Shown here in pieces: positions 32,184 through 37,801 of a stretch of 37,801 nucleotides of DNA (the first letter of the stretch is position 1; every line of letters begins with the position of its first letter). The notes below the pieces were generated by a model, which searched no databases, had not been told where the DNA came from, and was given only the letters and a program-made list of their open reading frames with translations. Source of the DNA: Marine Group III euryarchaeote CG-Epi4 (lineage in GTDB: Archaea; Thermoplasmatota; Poseidoniia; MGIII; CG-Epi1); the NCBI GenBank assembly GCA_001875365.1, contig MIYX01000022.1, forward strand, positions 1 through 37,801, written 5' to 3'. A program made the translations under genes and the position numbers.

Positions 32184-34703
32184 GTGAAAAAATTGAAGGA
32201 AGAAAATATAGACACAATACTACCAATTAGTTTAGAGAAAGAGATGCGTAAATCCTATCTTGATTATGCTATGTCAGTTATTGTAGGCAGAGCACTTCCA
32301 GATGCTAGAGATGGATTAAAACCAGTTCACCGTAGAGTTCTTTATGCAATGAAAGAGATGGGTTCAGGTCCTCGTTCACCGTACAAAAAATCGGCCCGCA
32401 TTGTTGGAGATACAATGGGTAAATACCATCCACATGGTGATCAAGCGATATACGATACTTTAGTTCGCATGGCTCAAAGTTTTTCTTTACGCTACCCTTT
32501 GGTAGATGGCCAAGGTAATTTTGGTTCGATAGATGGAGATAAGGCTGCAGCTATGCGATACACAGAATCGAGGTTGGCTACAATTTCAGATACAGTTTTA
32601 TCAGGCATTGACGAAGAAACTGTAGATTACACAGATAATTACGATGGTTCTTTACAGGAACCTTCAGTTCTTCCAGGTCTTCTTCCAGGTTTATTGGTTA
32701 ACGGCTCATCTGGTATTGCAGTTGGAATGGCTACGAATATGGCACCTCATAACTTGTCAGAAGTGATAAGCTGTCTTGTTATGCTAATAGACAATCCATC
32801 AACGGATCTTTCCGAGATAATGAGCGTCATGCCTGGTCCTGATTTCCCAACAGGAGGAACTATAATGGGGCGCAAAGGAATCTTCGATGCATTTTCCAAA
32901 GGTCAAGGTTCTATAAAAATTAGAGCTAAAATGGAGCACGAGTCAACTCCAAAGGATGAATTTTTGGTTGTAACAGAAATTCCTTTTATGGTTCAGAAAA
33001 ATAGATTATTAGAAGAAGTTTCAAAATTGGTTCGTGATAAGAAAGTAGAAGGTATAAGAGATATACGAGATGAATCAGATCAGAAAGGTATGAGGGTAGT
33101 ATTCGAATTAAAGCGAGACGCTTCTCCAATGATAGTTGAAAATCAATTGTATAAGCATTCAGCTCTTGAGAATAGTTTTTCAATAAACAATGTAGCATTA
33201 GTCAAAGGCCAACCTCGACGAATGAATTTAATAGATTTATTGAACGTATACCTTGATCACAGAAAGGAGATAATAACTCGCCGAACAGAGTTCAGATTGA
33301 AAAAAGCTCAAGAGAGGGCTCATATTGTTGAGGGATTATTGCTAGCAATTTCTCAAATGGATAAAGTAATAGCATTTATCAGAGAAGCTGCAGGAAGAGA
33401 TGCAGTTATTGAAGGTCTGCAAGCTAAATTTAAATTAAGTAAAATTCAGGCTAAATCAATAGCAGATATGAGACTTTACCAATTATCGCGCCAAGATGCA
33501 GAAGAACGGGAAAAAGAGTTAGAAGAGTTGAAGGCTAAAATGGCTGAACTATCTGAAATTTTGGCAGATTCTTCTAAAATAATGTCAATAATAAAAGAAG
33601 AATTAGAAGCACTCAAGGAAAAATATGGTGATGAGAGAAGAACATTAATTTCAGATTTTGATGGCGATTTAAACACAGAAGATTTGATTCCAAGGTCACA
33701 GGTCGTAGTCATGAGGACACAAGAAGGATACATAAAACGAGTTGATCTTGATGAATATCAGGCTCAAAATAGAGGTGGTAAGGGAAGAATTGGAATTAAA
33801 GCTAAGGAAGGAGACTTCCCAGTGGAATTGTATTCAATGGGTTCACATGATCACTTGTTATTCTTTACTACTGCAGGCAGTATGTATTTCCTAAAGGCGT
33901 GGCAGATACCTGATGTTTCCAGATATTCAAAAGGCACACCTTTAGTTCAGTTACTTCAAAAGTTAGATGAAGGCCGTAAAGAAAAAGATGAACAAGTTCT
34001 TTGTATGTTGCCGGTAGCAAATATGAGTGGTGATGGCCATTATTTCTTATTTTCAACTAAGAAAGGTATCATTAAGAAAACAAGATTAGAGGAATATTCT
34101 TCCAGAATAGAAAGAGCATGGGCTAGAGATCAAGGGTTTAGGGCTATAACTCTTAAAGAAAAGGATGAATTAATTGGAGTTGCAATTTCCGAAGGCGATA
34201 GTCAAGTCATGCTTGCTTCAAAGTTAGGTATGGCTAATAGATTTTCTGAAGGGGAAGTAAGAATTGTTGGTCGTAATGGCCAAGGTGTAATTGGCATGCG
34301 TCTGAAAGATAAAGATGAAGTAATTAGCATGTGTTTAGTAAGTGAAGATGATCTTCTTCTAACAATTACAGAAAAAGGATATGGTAAGAGAGCTAATGCA
34401 GGAAACTACAGATTGACTAAGCGAGGAGCTAAAGGAGTCAAGAATATTAAAGTTGATAATAAAAGTGGTAAAGTTGTGGTCGCTTTGACGCCAGGGGATG
34501 CAAACCAGATATTAGCTACAACATCATCCGGTAAAGTAATACGCACACATATCGATTCAATAAGAGAGATAGCTCGTGTTGGAAGAGGTGTGAAGGTAAT
34601 GTCTGTGGACGAAAAAGAAAAAGTAGTGGCAGTAGCCTTACATAATGAAGATGATGAAGAAAGAAATTCAGATTTAAATTCCAGTGAAGAGAGTAATGAA
34701 TAG
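32184..34703 (+). CDS. gyrA: DNA gyrase subunit A
   Basis: An 839-residue breakage-reunion subunit of the bacterial-type IIA topoisomerase that introduces negative supercoils. Seen: [20 protein letters not shown], the quinolone-region helix [18 protein letters not shown], catalytic Tyr126 in [11 protein letters not shown], the coiled coil around residues 430-480, the GyrA box QNRGGKG (528-534) that separates gyrase from topoisomerase IV, a beta-pinwheel C-terminal domain, and an acidic tail. The E. coli Ser83 position is Gln87 here. GTG 32184 is the start. gyrB is not adjacent or elsewhere in the window. The 3' end overlaps the deoxyhypusine synthase gene by 8 nt. Confidence 0.97.
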   Translation: MKKLKEENIDTILPISLEKEMRKSYLDYAMSVIVGRALPDARDGLKPVHRRVLYAMKEMGSGPRSPYKKSARIVGDTMGKYHPHGDQAIYDTLVRMAQSFSLRYPLVDGQGNFGSIDGDKAAAMRYTESRLATISDTVLSGIDEETVDYTDNYDGSLQEPSVLPGLLPGLLVNGSSGIAVGMATNMAPHNLSEVISCLVMLIDNPSTDLSEIMSVMPGPDFPTGGTIMGRKGIFDAFSKGQGSIKIRAKMEHESTPKDEFLVVTEIPFMVQKNRLLEEVSKLVRDKKVEGIRDIRDESDQKGMRVVFELKRDASPMIVENQLYKHSALENSFSINNVALVKGQPRRMNLIDLLNVYLDHRKEIITRRTEFRLKKAQERAHIVEGLLLAISQMDKVIAFIREAAGRDAVIEGLQAKFKLSKIQAKSIADMRLYQLSRQDAEEREKELEELKAKMAELSEILADSSKIMSIIKEELEALKEKYGDERRTLISDFDGDLNTEDLIPRSQVVVMRTQEGYIKRVDLDEYQAQNRGGKGRIGIKAKEGDFPVELYSMGSHDHLLFFTTAGSMYFLKAWQIPDVSRYSKGTPLVQLLQKLDEGRKEKDEQVLCMLPVANMSGDGHYFLFSTKKGIIKKTRLEEYSSRIERAWARDQGFRAITLKEKDELIGVAISEGDSQVMLASKLGMANRFSEGEVRIVGRNGQGVIGMRLKDKDEVISMCLVSEDDLLLTITEKGYGKRANAGNYRLTKRGAKGVKNIKVDNKSGKVVVALTPGDANQILATTSSGKVIRTHIDSIREIARVGRGVKVMSVDEKEKVVAVALHNEDDEERNSDLNSSEESNE

Positions 34704-35625
34704 AGATCCAGTAAAAGACATCCATATTAGTTCAGAGACTAAATTAAGTGATTTAATTAGTCAATTTGGAGAAGCTGGAGGTTTTGTAGCTTCTAAAGTT
34801 TCGACAGCTACCTCAATTGTTAAAGACATGATTTCAGAGGATTGTACCAAATTTGTCTCTTTTCCAGCAGACATAATGGCTACTGGAACCAGAGGTTTGA
34901 TGAAGCAACTTGTCGAGAATAATATGGCTGATGTAATTGTAACTACTTGTGGTACTTTAGATCATGATATTGCTAGAGTCTTGGCAGACTATTATCATGG
35001 AGATTTTGCAATGGACGATACACTTTTGAGAGAGGAAGGGGTGAATAGATTAGGTAACGTTTTAGTTCCAGATGATTCTTACGGAATCCCTATTGAGAGA
35101 TGGTTACAGCCTATTTTAGAAGAGTTATATGATAAGAAAAGGCATTGGGAGCCTTGGGAGATTTGGTATGAGCTAGGTCTTAAAATTTTGGAAGAGGAAA
35201 GAGGTTCAGAATCTTTCCTTGGTATTTGTGCAAAGAAGAAAATTAAGGTTTTTGTCCCAGGTCCAACAGATGGGGCGGTAGGTTCTCAGTTATGGTTATT
35301 TTGGCAATCACATAAAGATTTTACCTTAGATATTTTTGGTGAGGAACATCAATTATCCGATATAGTACACGAAGCTAAATCTACAGGGGCAATCATGATT
35401 GGTGGAGGTATTTCAAAACATCATACCATATGGTGGAATCAATTTAGAGACGGATTAGATTATGCCGTTCAAGTAACTACAGCCCCTGAATGGGATGGTT
35501 CACTAAGCGGTGCAAGAGTTAGGGAAGCTGTGTCTTGGGGCAAGGTTCGTTCTAAAGCAAGAAGAATTACTGTTGAAGGAGACGCTACAGTTCTTTTACC
35601 TTTAATTTTTGGTCCTTTACTATGA
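34696..35625 (+). CDS. dys: Deoxyhypusine synthase
   Basis: A 309-residue NAD-dependent enzyme that modifies a lysine of aIF5A with an aminobutyl group from spermidine or, in some archaea, probably agmatine-derived compounds. Seen: [41 protein letters not shown], the catalytic-lysine block [24 protein letters not shown] (Lys241), [13 protein letters not shown] and [13 protein letters not shown] choose ATG 34696, preceded by GAAGAGAG; GTG 34684 would add four residues and lengthen the overlap with gyrA. The stop overlaps the next gene as ATGA. The aIF5A gene itself is not in the window. Confidence 0.95.
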   Translation: MNRDPVKDIHISSETKLSDLISQFGEAGGFVASKVSTATSIVKDMISEDCTKFVSFPADIMATGTRGLMKQLVENNMADVIVTTCGTLDHDIARVLADYYHGDFAMDDTLLREEGVNRLGNVLVPDDSYGIPIERWLQPILEELYDKKRHWEPWEIWYELGLKILEEERGSESFLGICAKKKIKVFVPGPTDGAVGSQLWLFWQSHKDFTLDIFGEEHQLSDIVHEAKSTGAIMIGGGISKHHTIWWNQFRDGLDYAVQVTTAPEWDGSLSGARVREAVSWGKVRSKARRITVEGDATVLLPLIFGPLL

Positions 35626-36386
35626 GAGCCATAGTACGAAAAGTTTCATCATCATTTGAAAAAGCTTTAGCTAAATATTTTGGTTCAGGGCCTACTAATT
35701 TGAATGAATCAGTAAAACAACATGAAGCTTATGTCAATAAGTTAGTTGAATTTGGAGTTTCAGTAAGAGAAATAGATTCTCATCCAGATTATCCTGACTG
35801 CTGTTTTGTTGAGGATCACGCAATAGTTGCAGGAGATTCTGCAATGCTGACAAATGCAGGCCATGACAGTCGATTAGGTGAAAGAAAAGAAGTTGAGGAT
35901 GCTCTTAATGTTGATTTAAATCTTGAATACATGAGTGAAGGTGCAAGAATGGACGGAGGGGACGTTTTGAAATTTGGTAATACGTTCCTAGTAGGACATA
36001 GTAAGAGAACTAATCAGAAAGGTATAGGTGATCTAGAAAGATTTCTTTCTGATAGAAATTACGGGCTACATGTCATTCAAGTACCTCCGGAATCACTTCA
36101 TCTGATTTCAATATGTACCTCACCAGCACCAGGAAAACTATTAGCTCCAGAGGGTTGGTTTAGAGAATCAGACTTCCCTTCAGAAGCTGATATTATTTGG
36201 GTTCCTAAAGAAGAAGCTTATGCAGCAAATGTTCTTCCTTTTGGTAATAGAGTGATGATGGCTAAAGGTTACCAATTTACGCTTGAAATATTAAAAAACT
36301 TAAATTTAGAGGTGCATGAAATGGAGATGTCACAATTCAGGGAAGCTGACGGGTCACTGACTTGTTTATCGGTTTTATATGATTAA
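35622..36386 (+). CDS. DDAH-type guanidine hydrolase
   Basis: A 254-residue member of the guanidino-group modifying superfamily, closest in motif order to dimethylarginine dimethylaminohydrolase. Seen: CCFVEDHAIV with Glu64/Asp65, RMDGGDVL, FLVGHSKRTNQKG, the catalytic histidine in ESLHLIS (His160), and the nucleophile in ADGSLTCLSVLYD (Cys248). All catalytic residues are present. DDAH removes methylamines from methylarginines to give citrulline; relatives deiminate arginine or agmatine-like guanidines. The ATGA overlap with deoxyhypusine synthase suggests a functional link with polyamine or aIF5A metabolism, which is inference. Confidence 0.87.
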   Translation: MRAIVRKVSSSFEKALAKYFGSGPTNLNESVKQHEAYVNKLVEFGVSVREIDSHPDYPDCCFVEDHAIVAGDSAMLTNAGHDSRLGERKEVEDALNVDLNLEYMSEGARMDGGDVLKFGNTFLVGHSKRTNQKGIGDLERFLSDRNYGLHVIQVPPESLHLISICTSPAPGKLLAPEGWFRESDFPSEADIIWVPKEEAYAANVLPFGNRVMMAKGYQFTLEILKNLNLEVHEMEMSQFREADGSLTCLSVLYD

Positions 36387-36392
36387 CTTAAT

Positions 36393-36405
36393 TTCTAATA
36401 TAATC
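36393..36405 (+). promoter_or_regulatory. TATA box before myo-inositol-phosphate synthase
   Basis: TTCTAATATAATC is centred about 24 nt before the ATG at 36423 in a 36-bp gap. The spacing fits a leaderless message, so the inositol gene probably has its own promoter. Confidence 0.45.
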
Positions 36406-36422
36406 ATGTCTAGGGGATTAGC

Positions 36423-37754
36423 ATGCCTATAGAAAGTCCGACATCAATTAAAAAGGCGGAAGGTAAATTAGGAGTACTAATGCCTGGTCTTGGGGCTGTA
36501 AGTACAACATTTATTGCAGGTACATTAGCCGTTCGCTCAGGTTTATCGACGCCTATAGGTTCACTTACTCAGATGGGTTCAATTCGTTTGGGAAAGAGAA
36601 ATGAAAAACGTGAAGTTCCAATCAAAGATTTTGTTCCTTTGAGCACTTTAGATGATTTAGTTTTCGGAGGTTGGGATATTTTTGAGGACAATTGTTATGA
36701 GGCTGCAATAAATGCAGGAGTTCTCGAAAAAGAATTATTAAACAGTGTAAAGAAAGAGCTTGAAGCAATCAAACCAATGAAAGCTGTTTTTGATAAGAAT
36801 TTTGTTAAAAAATTAGACGGCAAATATGTAAAATCAGAAGCTACACATCGCGATAGAATTAAAGCTCTAAGAGAGGATATTCAAAATTTCAGAAAAGAAA
36901 ATAATTTAGAACGTATTGTGATGGTTTGGTGCGGAAGTACAGAAACTTATCAAGATCCTTCAGATAAGATCTACAATAGTCTCGATGAGTTTGAAAAAGC
37001 TTTAGATTCCAATAATAAGGCAATTGCGCCTTCAATATTGTATGCCTATGCAGCAATTAAGGAAGGGGTTCCGTATGCAAATGGAGCTCCGAATTTATCT
37101 GTAGATTTTCCAGCCATGTATGAATTGTCTGCAAAGGAAGGAGTGCCTATCGCAGGTAAAGATTTTAAGACTGGCCAAACAATGATGAAAACAATTCTTG
37201 CACCTGGTTTTAAGGCAAGAGAAATAGGAATAGATGGTTGGTTTTCAACAAATATTTTAGGTAATCGAGATGGAGAAGTTCTAGATGATCCAGAATCTTT
37301 CAAAACTAAAGAGGTATCTAAGCTTGGAGTTCTTGAACAAATTTTAGAGCCTGAGAAGAATCCAGAATTATATGGGGATTTATATCATAAAGTCAGGATT
37401 AATTACTATCCTCCGCGAGGAGATAACAAAGAAGGATGGGACAATATAGACATCAAAGGATGGTTAGGCTATCCTATGCAAATAAAGGTAGATTTCCTTT
37501 GCCGAGATTCTATATTAGCTGCCCCTATAGTTTTAGATTTAGTATTATTTTTGGACTTTGCTAATAGGGCAGGACTTCATGGAATTCAGGAATGGCTGTC
37601 TTTCTATTTCAAATCACCAATGTGTAAACCTGACTTGTATCCAATACATGATTTATTCATTCAAAGAGTCAAATTGGAAAATACACTTAGACATCTAATG
37701 GGAGAGACAATCATTACTCATCTTGGATTAGATTATTATTATGATGAGGATTAA
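36423..37754 (+). CDS. ino1: myo-Inositol-1-phosphate synthase
   Basis: A 443-residue NAD-dependent enzyme converting glucose 6-phosphate to inositol 1-phosphate. Seen: N-terminal GVLMPGLGAVSTTFIAGTLA (NAD binding, about 17-36), WCGSTETY, GVPYANGAPNLSVD, the active-site GKDFKTGQTMMKT, STNILGNRDGEVL and CRDSILAAPIVLDLVLFLD. In archaea the product feeds inositol phospholipids and, in some species, inositol phosphate solutes. The length matches the long archaeal/bacterial form. Its stop shares 1 nt with the next start. Confidence 0.95.
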   Translation: MPIESPTSIKKAEGKLGVLMPGLGAVSTTFIAGTLAVRSGLSTPIGSLTQMGSIRLGKRNEKREVPIKDFVPLSTLDDLVFGGWDIFEDNCYEAAINAGVLEKELLNSVKKELEAIKPMKAVFDKNFVKKLDGKYVKSEATHRDRIKALREDIQNFRKENNLERIVMVWCGSTETYQDPSDKIYNSLDEFEKALDSNNKAIAPSILYAYAAIKEGVPYANGAPNLSVDFPAMYELSAKEGVPIAGKDFKTGQTMMKTILAPGFKAREIGIDGWFSTNILGNRDGEVLDDPESFKTKEVSKLGVLEQILEPEKNPELYGDLYHKVRINYYPPRGDNKEGWDNIDIKGWLGYPMQIKVDFLCRDSILAAPIVLDLVLFLDFANRAGLHGIQEWLSFYFKSPMCKPDLYPIHDLFIQRVKLENTLRHLMGETIITHLGLDYYYDED

Positions 37755-37801
37755 TGCAATCAATAATAGTTACAAGACATGGAGACCCCGATTGTATGGA
37801 G
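37754..37801 (+). CDS. Histidine phosphatase family protein (5' end only)
   Basis: The first 16 codons of a gene that runs off the window: MQSIIVTRHGDPDCME. The RHG triad after a short strand is the phosphohistidine signature of the phosphoglycerate mutase-like/histidine phosphatase superfamily. Its ATG overlaps the inositol synthase stop by 1 nt, so it is probably cotranscribed. Substrate unknown; an inositol phosphate is conceivable but only from position. Confidence 0.6.
   Translation, partial: MQSIIVTRHGDPDCME

Noticed and set aside
1..37801. CRISPR array, insertion sequence, prophage, toxin-antitoxin or defence island
   Set aside because: No spaced repeats, transposase, integrase, phage structural gene or nuclease cluster was seen. 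The SF2 helicase belongs to the Hef repair family and is not a defence helicase by context.
1..37801. tRNA or rRNA genes
   Set aside because: The gaps between genes are at most about 160 bp and I saw no cloverleaf-like segments or conserved rRNA stretches in them.

Overview
The window reads as a stretch of an archaeal chromosome, most likely a marine planktonic Thermoplasmatota lineage (Poseidoniales/MGII or the related MGIII). The archaeal signature is an S19e-L39e-L31e-aIF6 cluster, deoxyhypusine synthase, topoisomerase VI, archaeal-type alanyl-tRNA synthetase, TrmY, KptA and a Hef helicase. A bacterial-type gyrase A subunit and a bacterial-type PurH sit beside them, a mix known in marine group II/III euryarchaea. 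The DNA is AT-rich and very compact. Genes are usually joined by 1-8 nt overlaps (often ATGA) or gaps of a few bases. No gap exceeds about 160 bp, and I saw no tRNA, rRNA, insertion sequence, CRISPR array or prophage. The lineage is inferred from gene content alone.

Layout. (1) 1-6990, minus: aminotransferase, branched-chain aminotransferase, UDP-HexNAc dehydrogenase, NOP2/Sun RNA methyltransferase, PUA-domain protein, then topoisomerase VI subunit B, cut by the window edge. (2) 7073-11250, plus: a thiamine-uptake operon with a ThiR-type regulator, binding lipoprotein ThiB, fused permease ThiP and ATPase ThiQ. (3) 11260-17825, minus: OPT transporter, TrmY, sugar nucleotidyltransferase, metallo-beta-lactamase hydrolase, a DHCR24-like flavoprotein and thiamine pyrophosphokinase. 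The last gene converges on ThiQ and would complete thiamine salvage to TPP. (4) 17905-20619, plus: alanyl-tRNA synthetase, followed by a convergent CoA-binding protein gene. (5) 21166-29489, plus: topoisomerase I overlapping a Hef-type helicase, KptA, PurH, a zinc-finger protein and two unknown membrane proteins. (6) 29486-29923, minus: a flavin-binding split-barrel protein. (7) 29988-31613, plus: ribosomal proteins and aIF6. (8) 31600-32160, minus: a DUF531 protein, divergent from gyrA by only 23 bp. (9) 32184-37801, plus: gyrA, deoxyhypusine synthase, a DDAH-type guanidine hydrolase, myo-inositol-1-phosphate synthase and the first codons of a histidine phosphatase.

Most content is housekeeping. 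The points most worth a second look are the translationally coupled deoxyhypusine synthase/DDAH-like pair, the coupled topoisomerase I/Hef helicase pair, a DHCR24-like reductase in an archaeal operon, and a perfect 20-bp GC-rich palindrome in the promoter region of topoisomerase I. The thiamine locus is also notable, with a possible double operator at the regulator's own start. Many transcription units appear to begin with a TATA box about 25 nt before the start codon, as expected for leaderless mRNAs. None of this establishes a wholly new system.
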